Below are positions 26,241 through 36,042 of a DNA stretch of 64,000 nt, piece after piece (position 1 is the stretch's first letter; every line of letters starts with the position of its first letter). The DNA is from Natrinema sp046097095. Its GTDB lineage: Archaea > Halobacteriota > Halobacteria > Halobacteriales > Natrialbaceae. The position numbers were made by a program, and so were the translations under genes. Under the pieces are notes generated by a model. The model was not told where the DNA came from and made no database searches. It saw only the letters and a program-made list of their open reading frames with translations. The stretch is from the NCBI RefSeq assembly GCF_046097095.1, contig NZ_CP175699.1:678414-742413 (forward strand). The letters run 5' to 3'.

Positions 26241-27326
26241 TTATCGACTGGTACTCGCTACACCGTCACGGTCGTACGTTCGGAAGAGGTCCGCGATGAG
26301 TTCGATATCCGCTTTGGACTCTGCTGGCGGTGTTCGTGGTTCAGCTTCGCCACGGATACACTCGAGGAAGTGCCTGAGTTCGCGTTTGAACGGCTCGTCT
26401 GACGATGGGGTGTACTTCGTCTCCGCTGTCTTTTCGGTGCCGAGTTTGGCGCGGACGTCCGACGGCGTGTTTTTGATGAACGCGTTCGAGAACTCGATTG
26501 ATACCGACCCTTCGGGGGCGTCGGCGCGGATCCGTTCGTCGTACCATTTTCGATCGGTCGCACCGGACTCTAGGAGACACCGGCGGTCTTGTTCGTATCG
26601 GAGTTGCGCAGTAACGTACTTCCAGTCTTTGAACACGTCGACGTGGTCGATCCGTTCGACCGAGCCGAACACGGATCGAAGCGCGTTGATGTCGTGACAG
26701 ATGCTCTCGAGGTGGTACTCGTATGCCTGCGTGAGCGTCTCGTCGTTGGTTCCGATAGCGGCCTCGACCTGCTGTTGGCGTTGTGCGTTGCTCTCCTCGA
26801 GGAAGCCATCGTCGAGGTCGGCGTAGACGATGTCGTAGCTCTCCTCGATGACCGCACCGACGTGAGGTGGAATGACGGCGCTCGTCACGAGGTCGATCTC
26901 TGATAAGTCGTTCACCTCAGACTGGAAGCGCTGGAAACCGGGGTCGAAGCGCTTCATATAGCCGACCATGCAGACTGCGTCCGTCTTCGCGGCCGCATCG
27001 ACGACCCGCTGGGCGTCGTCGGGCGTCACGGCTACCGGTTTTTCGACGAAGGTGTGGAGATCGGCCTCGAGGGCGGCGACGGCCACCTCCGCGTGGGTGT
27101 GCATCGGCGTCGTGACGACCACTCCGTCGAGGGTCTCGGCGTGTTCTTCGATCAACGCCGTGCTCTCCGTGTATCGATGGGAAACGTTATACCGGTCTCC
27201 GAACGTCTCGACCACGTTCTCGCCCGGATCCGCGATCGCGTGAATGTCCGCCTCGGGTAGTTCCGCGAGGTACGGAACGTGCATGATCTGTGCGATAGCT
27301 CCGACACCGATGACTCCGATTTTCAT
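26241..27326 (-). CDS. Gfo/Idh/MocA family oxidoreductase (paralog A)
   Basis: The 361-aa protein starts KIGVIGVGAIAQIMHVPYL (Rossmann GxGxxA). The family EKP motif is in TFVEKPVAVTPDDA (~95) and the C-terminal alpha/beta domain carries CHDINALRSVFG (catalytic Asp/His region, ~215). It oxidises a sugar, cyclitol or sugar derivative with NAD(P). The start at 27326 has a TATTTG box about 28 nt before it. It is clearly more related to the third Gfo/Idh gene at 48.7 kb (GxIAQIMHxP opening and CHDINALR core) than to the second at 27.6 kb. It is divergent from that second gene. Confidence 0.9.
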   Translation of the reverse strand: MKIGVIGVGAIAQIMHVPYLAELPEADIHAIADPGENVVETFGDRYNVSHRYTESTALIEEHAETLDGVVVTTPMHTHAEVAVAALEADLHTFVEKPVAVTPDDAQRVVDAAAKTDAVCMVGYMKRFDPGFQRFQSEVNDLSEIDLVTSAVIPPHVGAVIEESYDIVYADLDDGFLEESNAQRQQQVEAAIGTNDETLTQAYEYHLESICHDINALRSVFGSVERIDHVDVFKDWKYVTAQLRYEQDRRCLLESGATDRKWYDERIRADAPEGSVSIEFSNAFIKNTPSDVRAKLGTEKTAETKYTPSSDEPFKRELRHFLECIRGEAEPRTPPAESKADIELIADLFRTYDRDGVASTSR

Positions 27327-27576
27327 CTCGTCGGACGATTGTTCGGCCTCCCACAAATAGCTTGCTAACAGATGGCACTTGCCGACCGCCGTCCGGTAGC
27401 GGGACGGTCGAGCGAGTCCCGGTATCTATTTGCACGATGCGACAGACCGAGTTAGTATGCGTTCCGTCAGATCACTCAGGCCCAGTCCTGAGGCCGGAAT
27501 GGGTGTACAGCTGCGCGCCTGGTTCGAAGGCGCCCGAGCCGATACGGAATTGAACGCTCGTGTGACGTCCGCTCGC

Positions 27577-27581
27577 GGAGG
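27577..27581 (+). promoter_or_regulatory. Shine-Dalgarno GGAGG of Gfo/Idh paralog B
   Basis: GGAGG lies nine nucleotides before the ATG at 27591. This is a leadered start, in contrast to the many leaderless neighbours. Confidence 0.5.
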
Positions 27582-27590
27582 CGATCCCCG

Positions 27591-28700
27591 ATGACCCATC
27601 GGATCGGCTTCATCGGTTATGGATTCATGGGCCACGCCCATGCGAACGCCCTGGCTCGACTCCCGATGTTTTTCCCGGATGCACCGGAGACGGACCGACA
27701 CGTCCTCTGTGGGCGCACCGAGGAGCGCGTCGCCGAGGCCGCCGATCAGTTCGGGTTTACGCACACGACGGACGATTGGGAAACGCTCATCGACGACGTA
27801 GACATCCTCTACAACCTCGGCCCGAACGACCTTCACGCCGAACCGACGATCGCGGCCCTCGAGTCGGACGTTCACGTTCTGTGTGAGAAGCCGCTCGCGA
27901 ACTCGCTCGAAGATGCAGAGCGGATGGTCACGGCCGCACAGGAGAGCGACGCCGTCGCCGCGTGTGCGTTCAATTATCGGTACGTCCCTGCGCTTCGACT
28001 GGCAAAGGAGTTGATCGAGGACGGTGCGCTCGGTGAGATCCGCCACGTCCGCGGGACGTACCTCGTAGACTGGCAGACCGATCCCGAGCAGCCGTGGGTC
28101 TGGCGTAACGACGCGGAGCGAGCGGGATACGGACAGGTCGGTGACCTCGGCTCGCATACGATCGATCTCGCACGGTGGCTCGTCGGAGACATCGCCGATG
28201 TTAGCGGACGGCTCACGACCTTCGTCGACGAGCGGCCCGCACCCGACGGAGACGGACGACTGCCGGTGACGACCGACGATGCGTATCTCGCGACGGCGTC
28301 GTTCGAATCGGGCGCGATCGGCGTCTTCGAGGGATCGAGCATGGCCGCCGGACACAAGGCGACGAACGCGATCGAAATCATCGGCTCAGACGGAGCGATC
28401 CGGTTCGACCTCGAGCGACTCAACGAACTCGAGGTGTACGACGCCGACCGCCGCGGGTACGAGCGGATTCTCGTCACCGGCGAGGACGACCCGTACGGCG
28501 ACCGGTGGTGGCCGGCCGGCCATACGATCGGCTGGGAACACACCGTCGTCCACGAGAACTACGAGTTCCTGCGCGCGATCGACGGTGAGAGCGATACTAT
28601 CGTTTCCTTCGACGATGCGCTGGCAGTGCAGCGAATCGTCGATACACTCGTCCGCAGCCACGATCGAGGACAGCGGCTCGCGGTCGAGACCGACCGTTGA
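27591..28700 (+). CDS. Gfo/Idh/MocA family oxidoreductase (paralog B)
   Basis: The 369-aa protein starts HRIGFIGYGFMGHAHANALARLP (GxGxxG, ~4-10). LCEKPLANSLEDAERM (EKP motif, ~96) follows, then CAFNYRYVPALRLAKELIEDGALGEIRHVRGTYLVDW and the catalytic-domain GDLGSHTIDLARWLVGDI (His, ~185). The sequence type resembles inositol 2-dehydrogenase or scyllo-inositol/glucose-type dehydrogenases. A GGAGG ribosome site precedes the start. With the IolE-like gene just downstream (convergent) and the ThDP enzyme, it could supply the first oxidation of a sugar or cyclitol. Confidence 0.9.
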   Translation: MTHRIGFIGYGFMGHAHANALARLPMFFPDAPETDRHVLCGRTEERVAEAADQFGFTHTTDDWETLIDDVDILYNLGPNDLHAEPTIAALESDVHVLCEKPLANSLEDAERMVTAAQESDAVAACAFNYRYVPALRLAKELIEDGALGEIRHVRGTYLVDWQTDPEQPWVWRNDAERAGYGQVGDLGSHTIDLARWLVGDIADVSGRLTTFVDERPAPDGDGRLPVTTDDAYLATASFESGAIGVFEGSSMAAGHKATNAIEIIGSDGAIRFDLERLNELEVYDADRRGYERILVTGEDDPYGDRWWPAGHTIGWEHTVVHENYEFLRAIDGESDTIVSFDDALAVQRIVDTLVRSHDRGQRLAVETDR

Positions 28701-28882
28701 CCGCCGGCCGCTCTCTGCTGGCGAGTCACGACGTCGTCGCATACCGAACCGCTACCTCGGTCGTTCGTGCATACTACTCGCTCGAGTAACGCCGTGAAAA
28801 TGTGGAAGCCAACTAAAGACGTGTGTGAAACCTCGACGGTGTGGCTATCGAGAGTGGCTCTGTTTCGGCGGCCGGGTCGGCC

Positions 28883-29686
28883 TCAGATGTCAGTCGCGTC
28901 GTTCCAGTGGTCGATATTCTGTTTTGCGTGGACAAGCCTGTCGTTGCGCTCGTTTTCGATCTCGATCGTGAACTGGCCGTCGTAGCCGATGTCGTCGAGC
29001 GCCTCGTCGACGGCGTTGAAGTCGATGACGCCGTTGCCAAGGTCGACGAACGAGGTGAGGAACACGAAGAGGCTGTCGTACTGTACCTTTCCTGCGGTGA
29101 GGGTGTCGACGTGATCCTGAAAGTCGACGGTCGGGTCGATGTCCTTCAGGTGGACGTACGCGATATCGTCCGCGAATCGGTGGATGCCGTCGATCACGTC
29201 CCCGTAGGGATAGTAGTGGGCGGTGTCGAACAGCAGTTCGAGGTTGTCGGGCGCGCGCTCAAGCCACTCCTCGATCTCTTCGGGACCCTCGATGTGTGCG
29301 GCTCCGTGGTGGTGGATAACCGGTGTGACGCCGGCATCGGCGGCGGCCGTACAGATCCGGTCGAGCCACTCGTCGAACGTCTCGTCGCTCACCTGGTCCC
29401 GCGGCGGCGGCAGAATGCCGAGAAAGCGCGCATCGAGTTCGGCCGCGATCCCTGCACCGTCGACCGCTGCGTCGACATCGTCTTCGTTGTTGAGCCAGCC
29501 GGCCATGACACAGTAGATGTCGAGGCCGCGCTCTTCGAGCGAGTCTTGGAGCGAGTCGACGCCGATGTAATCGACTTTCCCGAGGCCGATTTCGACGCCG
29601 TCGTACCGACACGCGGCGAAGTCACCGAGGCCCTCGGACAATACCTCTGCTGGGTCGTACATGATGGTCGTATATCCGACGCCCAT
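28883..29686 (-). CDS. Sugar phosphate isomerase/epimerase, IolE-like TIM barrel
   Basis: The 267-aa xylose-isomerase-like barrel has ACRYDGVEIGLGKVDYIG (~28), VIHHHGAAHIEGPEEI (metal His, ~130), ELLFDTAHYYPYGD (metal Asp/His, ~165), YVHLKDIDPTVD (~190) and LGNGVIDFNAVDEALDDIGYDGQFTIEIENE (~225-255). The last stretch, G.GV.DF..V..AL..IGYDG, is characteristic of IolE (inosose dehydratase) and close relatives. The start at 29686 is supported by CATAAA (minus-strand TTTATG, 29711-29716) 27 nt upstream. An inosose dehydratase role is an inference. Hydroxypyruvate isomerase or sugar epimerase are alternatives. Confidence 0.82.
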   Translation of the reverse strand: MGVGYTTIMYDPAEVLSEGLGDFAACRYDGVEIGLGKVDYIGVDSLQDSLEERGLDIYCVMAGWLNNEDDVDAAVDGAGIAAELDARFLGILPPPRDQVSDETFDEWLDRICTAAADAGVTPVIHHHGAAHIEGPEEIEEWLERAPDNLELLFDTAHYYPYGDVIDGIHRFADDIAYVHLKDIDPTVDFQDHVDTLTAGKVQYDSLFVFLTSFVDLGNGVIDFNAVDEALDDIGYDGQFTIEIENERNDRLVHAKQNIDHWNDATDI

Positions 29687-29710
29687 ACATGCAACCGTGT
29701 GGGCAATGAC

Positions 29711-29716
29711 CATAAA
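29711..29716 (-). promoter_or_regulatory. TATA-like box of the IolE-like gene
   Basis: TTTATG (minus strand) is centred 27-28 nt before the ATG at 29686. Confidence 0.5.
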
Positions 29717-29862
29717 TCAGTGGGGTTTGCTGACGATTCGACGCACTCGAGGTCACCGTCGTACGGACTACTGTGATCGTACCGGAACTATCCCGAGAAC
29801 GCAGTCTTCTGCCGGCGGCGGTGACGAACGGCCTCGAGTACGACCGCGACCTTATGCTGCAG

Positions 29863-31017
29863 CTATATTTCGATGAGCACCTTCCCGTCGACGCGTTCGG
29901 CCGCTCGTCGGATCGCATCGTCGGCGTTCGATAGCTCGAACGTCGACGTGATGATCGGACGGGTATCGAGCTGTCCCGCGGCCATCAGTCTGATCACTCG
30001 CGGATAGACCTGGTGCCCGGTGTGTCCCTCTGAGCCGTAGAGCTGTGCGCCGTTGCCCTGGTATTTCCGCAACGCGATTCCGGGGTCCGATCCGGCGTTG
30101 CTGATGTGGACGACGTTCGCACCCTCCGCCAGCGCGTCCTCGATGACGGGGTACGTCTGCGAGACTGCGCCCGCGGTCTCGACGTGAACGTCAGCGCCCT
30201 CGCCGTCCGTGAGCGACAAAATCGTCGCTACCGGATCGCGGTCGATCGGATTATACACGTGGTCGAACCCGAGTTCGCGGGCGACTTCGCGGCGGTCGTC
30301 GGACGGTTCGAACGCGATCACGTCGCCGGCACCGGCGGCTCGCGAGACGTTCATGCCCGTCAGACCGATCGGTCCCGCGCCGTGGTAGACGTGATAGTCG
30401 CCGGGCAGGATTCCCTCGGCCCGCGCAAACAGGCCGTGGTAGGTGATGGTGCTAGGCTCGATCGTCGCAGCCGCCCGAAGAACCTCGTCGTCCGAGCCGT
30501 ATGCGTCTCGCAGCGACGAGACGTCCCAGCAGAGCTTCTCCGGCACGGCGACGTACTCTGCGAAGGCACCCGGAATCGTGAATCCGAGTTGCTCGAAGTT
30601 CTCGCAGTGACCCATAAACCCCTGGCGGCACATGTTACAGCGCCCGCAGTAATCGGTGACCTCCGCGGTGACCAAGTCCCCCTCGTCGAATAGCTGCGCG
30701 TCGTCGCCCGTCTCGACGACCTCGCCGGCGAACTCGTGGCCGATCACGTTCGGAAGGCGAAGATACGCGGAATAGTGGACGTACCCGTCCTCGTCCGTCT
30801 CGAGCATCGACACGTCGCTACCACAGACGCCGGCATAGCGAACACGGACGAGCACTTCATCGTCGTCCGGCGTCGGCCGGTCGCGGTCGGTCACGCGGAG
30901 TTCCGGATTACGCCACACCTGCGAGGCGTTCATCGCTTTCCTCGAGTCTCGTTCGGCGTCCGAGACGTTGTACTCCGATCGCGGATCCCACTGTGCGTCT
31001 GCTACAAGGGATTGCAT
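29863..31017 (-). CDS. Zinc-dependent MDR alcohol/sugar dehydrogenase
   Basis: The 384-aa medium-chain dehydrogenase has a catalytic zinc site in YAGVCGSDVSMLE (~62) and GHEFAGEVVE (~93), and a full structural zinc site CGRCNMCRQGFMGHC (~120-134). The nucleotide-binding stretch GAGPIGLTGMNVSRAAGA (~210) is followed by the acidic residue in FEPSD, which favours NAD. It is the sorbitol/threonine/L-idonate type rather than the glucose dehydrogenase type. The N-terminal extension is kept because TATAAG at 31041-31046 sits 26-27 nt before the ATG at 31017. Confidence 0.9.
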   Translation of the reverse strand: MQSLVADAQWDPRSEYNVSDAERDSRKAMNASQVWRNPELRVTDRDRPTPDDDEVLVRVRYAGVCGSDVSMLETDEDGYVHYSAYLRLPNVIGHEFAGEVVETGDDAQLFDEGDLVTAEVTDYCGRCNMCRQGFMGHCENFEQLGFTIPGAFAEYVAVPEKLCWDVSSLRDAYGSDDEVLRAAATIEPSTITYHGLFARAEGILPGDYHVYHGAGPIGLTGMNVSRAAGAGDVIAFEPSDDRREVARELGFDHVYNPIDRDPVATILSLTDGEGADVHVETAGAVSQTYPVIEDALAEGANVVHISNAGSDPGIALRKYQGNGAQLYGSEGHTGHQVYPRVIRLMAAGQLDTRPIITSTFELSNADDAIRRAAERVDGKVLIEI

Positions 31018-31040
31018 ACCACGACGTTGACCGGCGTCTG

Positions 31041-31046
31041 GTATAA
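31041..31046 (-). promoter_or_regulatory. TATA box of the MDR dehydrogenase gene
   Basis: A minus-strand CTTATA/TATAAG tract lies 26-27 nt before the ATG at 31017. It supports the longer N-terminus. Confidence 0.45.
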
Positions 31047-31122
31047 GAATACCGGAGCGATCCCGCGGTAGATCACAAAAATCGACGGCGTTCGCGGAAG
31101 CGTCGAGGAGTCCGTATCGCCG

Positions 31123-32859
31123 TTACCGTTCCGTCTCGAGGTCGGCGAGGTCCCAGTTCCCGGTCACAATAGCGCCGGAGTCGGCGTTGTCCGGTTCGAC
31201 GACGGCCTCGACGAGTGCAGGACCGTCGTAGTCGATGGCCTCCTCGAGCGTCGCGGTGAGAGTTTCGGGTTTAATGACGCGTTCGGCGAAGTCGACGCCG
31301 AACGATTCTGCCAGCTGCACGAAGTCGGTGCCTTCCTCGAACGGCGTGTTGAGGACCCGATCCCAGCCGTACTTATCGACCTGCAGGTTCCGAATCGACT
31401 TCCAGCCGTCGTTGTTCACGACGAGCCACGTGACGTCGACGTCGTGCTCGACCGCACATCCGACCTCCTGGTTGCACATCGTGAAGCTACCGTCGCCTTC
31501 GACGTCGACGACCTGTCTGTCTGGCCGCGCGAGCTTCGCACCGATGGCCGCCGAGACGCCGAATCCCATCGTCGAGAACCCGCCACAGGAGATGTTCGTC
31601 CGCGGTTCGTACACGGGGAACTCTGGATTCGTCACCTCCTGGGGCTGGCCGGCACTCGAGACGACGATGCCGTCTCGGTCGAGCGCCTCCCGTAAACTCG
31701 CTAGCGCTCGCGAGATGCTCATCGGTACCTCGTCCGTGTGGCGCTCTTCGACGCGTTCGCGCCACTCGGCCCATAGCCGCTGGATCTCGTCGTAGTACTC
31801 GTTGTCCTCGGTGCCGACGGGGTCGATTCGGTCGGCCACGGCCTCGTGGAGCTGTCGGGTGACGACCTTCGAGTCGCCGAGGATGCCGACCTCGACGGGG
31901 TAGTTCTTGCCGATCTCTTCGTTGTCGATATCGACGTGAATCAGTTTGCTTGGCGGAATCTCGAAACTGACGCCCTGTTCGAACGACGACGTATGCATAT
32001 CCGTGAACCGACACCCGATCGCGAGCACTACGTCCGCGTTGCTCGCGAGTTCGTTCCCGGCCGTCGAGCCGATCCAGCCCGCATAGCCGACGAACAGCTC
32101 GTGATCCTCGGGGATGATCCCCTTCGCCTGAAACGTCGGGATAACGGGCGCTTGGAGGTGTTCAGCGAGTTCACGGACTTCGTCCCAGGCCTCTCCGAGC
32201 ATACAGCCGCCACCGGGGACGATAACCGGACGATCAGCGTCAGCGAGTAAGTCGGCGGCCTCGGTGACGGACTCGGGGTCACCGCCCGGACGGCTGTAGG
32301 TCCGCGTCTCCGCCGGTTCCGGAATCTCGACGTCGGCCGCACCGCCCTGTACGTCCATCGGCAGGTCGACGTGTACCGGTCCCGGTCGACCCGTCGTCGC
32401 GACTTGGAACGCCCGACGGAGGACTCGAGGCAGACGCTCGACGTCGTCGACGACGAAGCTCTTCTTGGTTACCGGTTCCATCACGCTCGGGAAGTCACCG
32501 GGCTTTTGGCGTTCGATCTCCTGGAGAATTCCCTGGCCGTACTCGTGGGTCTGGGGTGCACCGGTGAAGACGACCATCGGAATCGAATCGACGTAGGCCG
32601 TCGCGACGCCCGTGACCGTGTTCGTCGCACCGGGGCCGATCGAGGTAAACACCGCGAGCGGATCGCCGCTTGCGCGCGCATAGCCGTCTGCGAGGTGAGC
32701 CGCACCTTCCTCGTGTCGCGGCTGGATGACGTCAACGTCCGAATCGTTGAACGCATCGAGGAGGTTGGTGCTTCCGTGACCGGGGATACCGACCAAATAC
32801 TCGACACCCTCCTTTTCCAGATACTCGGCAATAATCTCGCCGCCGGTAAGCGTGGGCAT
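31123..32859 (-). CDS. Thiamine-diphosphate-dependent enzyme (acetolactate-synthase/IolD-like)
   Basis: The 578-aa protein has the three-domain ThDP architecture. The N-terminal PYR domain has GIPGHGSTNLLDAF (~25) and the catalytic Glu in RHEEGAAHLADGYARASG (~53), with SIGPGATNTVTGVATAYVDSIPMV. The central domain is DRPVIVPGGGCML. The C-terminal PP domain has GGFSTMGFGVSAAIGAKLA and the GDGSF...N ThDP/Mg motif (VEGDGSFTMCNQEVG, ~455). Overall it resembles acetolactate synthase, but GHG replaces the usual PGG near the N-terminus, as in IolD (trihydroxycyclohexanedione hydrolase). Context (IolE-like and Gfo/Idh genes) makes a carbohydrate-cleaving role possible. TATAAA-like 32884-32889 supports the start at 32859. 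Confidence 0.85.
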   Translation of the reverse strand: MPTLTGGEIIAEYLEKEGVEYLVGIPGHGSTNLLDAFNDSDVDVIQPRHEEGAAHLADGYARASGDPLAVFTSIGPGATNTVTGVATAYVDSIPMVVFTGAPQTHEYGQGILQEIERQKPGDFPSVMEPVTKKSFVVDDVERLPRVLRRAFQVATTGRPGPVHVDLPMDVQGGAADVEIPEPAETRTYSRPGGDPESVTEAADLLADADRPVIVPGGGCMLGEAWDEVRELAEHLQAPVIPTFQAKGIIPEDHELFVGYAGWIGSTAGNELASNADVVLAIGCRFTDMHTSSFEQGVSFEIPPSKLIHVDIDNEEIGKNYPVEVGILGDSKVVTRQLHEAVADRIDPVGTEDNEYYDEIQRLWAEWRERVEERHTDEVPMSISRALASLREALDRDGIVVSSAGQPQEVTNPEFPVYEPRTNISCGGFSTMGFGVSAAIGAKLARPDRQVVDVEGDGSFTMCNQEVGCAVEHDVDVTWLVVNNDGWKSIRNLQVDKYGWDRVLNTPFEEGTDFVQLAESFGVDFAERVIKPETLTATLEEAIDYDGPALVEAVVEPDNADSGAIVTGNWDLADLETER

Positions 32860-32883
32860 ACACAATAGATTACCACGGTGTGA

Positions 32884-32889
32884 TATAAA
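32884..32889 (-). promoter_or_regulatory. TATA box of the ThDP-enzyme gene
   Basis: TTTATA on the minus strand is centred 27 nt before the ATG at 32859, so the two upstream codons are not translated. Confidence 0.55.
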
Positions 32890-33106
32890 TATTCGGCCTC
32901 GCTATCGGTCGAGCCGAGCTACTGGCCGAGTACACACGGCGCTTCGAGTCTCTCCGACGACTCGAGATCGTCGAAATCGGCGATCGAATCGCCGTCTGAG
33001 CGTGGCAACCAGGTGTCCCGTCGCGAGTGACCGTGAGCGGCCGGCCGAACTCGAGGACGAGTGCGATCCGATCGAGCCGCCACGCTCGAGGGGTGAATCG
33101 CGAAGA

Positions 33107-34567
33107 CTAATCGTCTCCGTGCTCGACGCGGTCGGACTGATCGGCCTGCTCCGTCATCGACAGCTCCTCGTCACCGACTCCGGTTTCGCGCAGGTCGGCC
33201 TCGATCTCTTCGAGGGACCGGCCTTTCGTCTCGGGGACGAGTGCGTAGACGAAGACGAAGCCGGCGACTGCGATTCCGGCGAACACGCCGAAAGCGACGG
33301 TGGGACCGATCTCGAACAGCGACGGGAAAAACTGTGCGACCAGGAAGTTCGCAAACCAGAGGACCAGCGTCGTAACGCCCATCGCGGCTCCGCGAACGTT
33401 CAGCGGGAAGATTTCGGAGATGACCAGCCAGACCACCGATCCGAGACTGACCGCATGGAACGCGACGAACAGCATAAGACTCCCGATCGTGAGCGGACCG
33501 ATGATCCCGCCCATTCCGGGGAGTATGTACGCCCCGGTAAGGAAGGTCAAGGAGACGAACATCCCGGTGAGGCCGCCGAGCAACAGCGGTCGGCGGCCGA
33601 CGCGATCGACCAGGAACACCGCGACGATCGTAAACAGCACGTTGATCGAGCCGATACCGATCGTCCCAAAGAGCGAGGCGATATCGCTGTATCCGGATGC
33701 CTCCAAGATCGTCGGTGCGTAGTACACGATCGCGTTGATTCCAGAGATCTGTTGGAGGACCGCGAGGCCGAGGCCAACGATCAGGACCGGACGAAGCCAG
33801 GGCTGGAGGAGGTCGCGAAAGCTCCCTTCCTCGCGGTTTGACATCTGCATGATGTCGTCCATCTCGGCGTCGATGTTCGCTCCGTTTCGAATTCGGCTCA
33901 AGACGGACCGCGCCTGTTGCTCTCGGTCTTGTTCGACGAGCCAACGAGGGCTCTCGGGCATGAAGATGATGCCGACGAACAGGATCATCGCGGGCACCAT
34001 CCCGAGACCGAGCATGACGCGCCACGAGAGGCCGGCGTCGATAGCTAAACTCGCGATGAACTGATTGGTGATGTACGAGACGAGAATGCCGCCGGTGATC
34101 GCGACGTTGTTGAGCGTGACCAGCGACCCGCGGATCTTCGCCGGGGCGATCTCCGCGATATAGAGGGGACCGACGACGGAAGCAAAGCCGATCCCGACAC
34201 CGTCGAGTACGCGGCCGGCGATCAGGATCGGAACCGAGGGTGCGACCGCCATGATGAATGAGCCGACGAAGAAGAGAACGGCACCGATCAGAATCAGCCG
34301 CCGCCGGCCGAGACGATCTGCGAGCCGTCCACCGAAGGCCGCACCGACGATCGCCCCGGCCATCGCCCCGCTGACGACGGTCCCTTGTAAGAACGCGTTC
34401 GCCTCGAGCTGGGGAAACGTCTCCGACATGTACAGTAACGCACCGGAGACAACGCCGGTGTCGAAACCGAACAGCAGCCCGTTCAATGCGGCGAGGGCCG
34501 AAATGACGACGACGAAGAGACCGACGTCATCGTCATCGGTCGGCAACAGTCGGTGAACCAGACTCAT
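33107..34567 (-). CDS. MFS sugar porter
   Basis: The 486-aa, 12-TM transporter belongs to the sugar porter family. GLLFGFDTGVVSGALLYM lies in TM1, GGRLADRLGRRRLILIGA in loop 2-3, PESPRWLVEQDREQQARSVL after TM6, QQISGINAIVYYAP (sugar-binding QQ.SG.N, ~280), DRVGRRPLLLGG in loop 8-9, and PETKGRSLEEIEADLRETG at the C-terminus. The family includes galactose, xylose, arabinose and myo-inositol (IolT) porters. It gives the island a secondary uptake system beside the ABC importer at 43-47.5 kb. The start at 34567 leaves a normal short N-terminus. The acidic C-tail is haloadaptive. Confidence 0.93.
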   Translation of the reverse strand: MSLVHRLLPTDDDDVGLFVVVISALAALNGLLFGFDTGVVSGALLYMSETFPQLEANAFLQGTVVSGAMAGAIVGAAFGGRLADRLGRRRLILIGAVLFFVGSFIMAVAPSVPILIAGRVLDGVGIGFASVVGPLYIAEIAPAKIRGSLVTLNNVAITGGILVSYITNQFIASLAIDAGLSWRVMLGLGMVPAMILFVGIIFMPESPRWLVEQDREQQARSVLSRIRNGANIDAEMDDIMQMSNREEGSFRDLLQPWLRPVLIVGLGLAVLQQISGINAIVYYAPTILEASGYSDIASLFGTIGIGSINVLFTIVAVFLVDRVGRRPLLLGGLTGMFVSLTFLTGAYILPGMGGIIGPLTIGSLMLFVAFHAVSLGSVVWLVISEIFPLNVRGAAMGVTTLVLWFANFLVAQFFPSLFEIGPTVAFGVFAGIAVAGFVFVYALVPETKGRSLEEIEADLRETGVGDEELSMTEQADQSDRVEHGDD

Positions 34568-34853
34568 ATATCGAATCCGCCTCCGGCGATGCATGTCGGT
34601 TTGGGGCTCGAATTCACATCACATGCGCTACCGCTGGGCATCTGTGTCACGCGTCGCCTTCTCATACTACTGGCTCATGATTATTCCTTCAATAAAGCTT
34701 CCGATGGCCGCTCAGAGAATTTATCGCTCCGCGAGTGTCTACTTGACCGATACATACGAGAATCGTATCGCACGGCATCGACCGTCGCGCGATCGGAGCG
34801 GGACGATCACACGTAACGGCGGTCTCGACCGGGCGTTCGCCAGCGGCCGGCAG

Positions 34854-35873
34854 TCACAGCGACGGGATCACGTCGTCGTTCATCACCTCGAACAACCGTT
34901 CGGGTTCCGGACTGGTGTTGGCGACCGCAATCCGGTCGAATCCCATCTCGGCGTACTCCTCGAGTTGTGCCGCGATCTCCGAGGGATCGTCGGCGATCAG
35001 GAACTTCGCTTCGATCTCCTCGCGGGTCGCCTTCTCACCCTCTTGCTCGATGCGCTTTGGATTCGCCATCGCCCGGTCGAAGACGTTCTGGGTCGTCGCG
35101 TGCCACGGCCGCGTCGCCTCGAGCGCCCGGTCGTAGTCGGCGTGGTAGGACGCGGTCACGAGCAGCGTCGTTTCGATCGCATCCGGATCGTTCCCCTCCT
35201 CCTCGGCGTACCGACGGATCGCGGGGTAGAGCCGCTCGGTGTACTCGTCGCCCTTCTTGACGGTGACGAACCCGTCTGCGTATCGCGCCGCAAGCCGGGC
35301 GGTGCTCGGCCCGTTGGCCGCGATGTGGATCTCCGGCGACGCGTCGGACATCGTGTACAGTTTGGCCTCTTCAAGATCGAATCGGTCGCCGTCGTAGTCG
35401 ACAAATCCGTCTTCGTCGATACGCTCCCGGACGGCATCGCTGACCCACTCCTCGTCGCCCCAGAGGGCGCGGATGATCTCGAGCGCTTCCTCGAGCCGAT
35501 CGCGGCGGTCGGGATACTCGGGCCAGTCGAAGCCAAGCGGCGTCTCGTTCATCGCTTCACCGGTAGAGAGGCCGAGCAGTACGCGGTCGTCGTGGAGTCG
35601 CTGGAGCGTGGCGAACGCCTGCGCGATCATGCCGGGGTGGTAGTGTCCCGTCGCGGGCGTCACGCACGTGCCGATCGGACCGTCGAGTCGCTCCGTGGCA
35701 GCGCCGAGCCACGACCACGCGAACCCGGATTCCGCCCCCGTGTGAAACCACGGGTGGAAGTGATCCGACGTCCAGACGGCTTCGTAGCCGCCGTCGGTGG
35801 CGCGTTCGCCGTACTCCAACAGCGTCGACGGCTCGTACTGCTCCTGATGAGCCATGTAGTCGATTTCGACCAT
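34854..35873 (-). CDS. F420-dependent LLM-class oxidoreductase, G6PDH-like subgroup
   Basis: The 339-aa luciferase-like barrel opens EIDYMAHQEQYEPSTLLEYG. WTSDHFHPWFHTGAESGFAWSWLG (~40-62), GTCVTPATGHYHPGMIAQAFATL (~75-97) and LGLSTGEAMNETPLG (~105) follow. This pattern is typical of the F420-dependent group that includes glucose-6-phosphate dehydrogenases, with conserved His and Glu near the F420 ring. It would oxidise an alcohol or hemiacetal or reduce its partner with F420. Haloarchaea do make F420. The start at 35873 fits the family opening. Co-directional with the enolase-superfamily gene, about 170 bp away. Confidence 0.87.
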   Translation of the reverse strand: MVEIDYMAHQEQYEPSTLLEYGERATDGGYEAVWTSDHFHPWFHTGAESGFAWSWLGAATERLDGPIGTCVTPATGHYHPGMIAQAFATLQRLHDDRVLLGLSTGEAMNETPLGFDWPEYPDRRDRLEEALEIIRALWGDEEWVSDAVRERIDEDGFVDYDGDRFDLEEAKLYTMSDASPEIHIAANGPSTARLAARYADGFVTVKKGDEYTERLYPAIRRYAEEEGNDPDAIETTLLVTASYHADYDRALEATRPWHATTQNVFDRAMANPKRIEQEGEKATREEIEAKFLIADDPSEIAAQLEEYAEMGFDRIAVANTSPEPERLFEVMNDDVIPSL

Positions 35874-36042
35874 CGTCAACTGGCAGTACGAACGACCGCA
35901 CATTAGGTTTTGTGCTCGGCCGACGCGACACGGCCGAGCCAGCACGCGGATCGGCTCGAGAAAGCGCGCGTGATGATCCGAGAGCGTCCACTAAACGGCG
36001 AAACAACCGAATTGCGAACGGCGACGGCGTCCTGCCGTCGTG

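Noticed and set aside
31123..32859. Calling the ThDP enzyme acetolactate synthase (ilvB) outright
   Set aside because: No small regulatory subunit or branched-chain genes nearby, and the GHG motif and carbohydrate context differ. Left as a broader ThDP enzyme.
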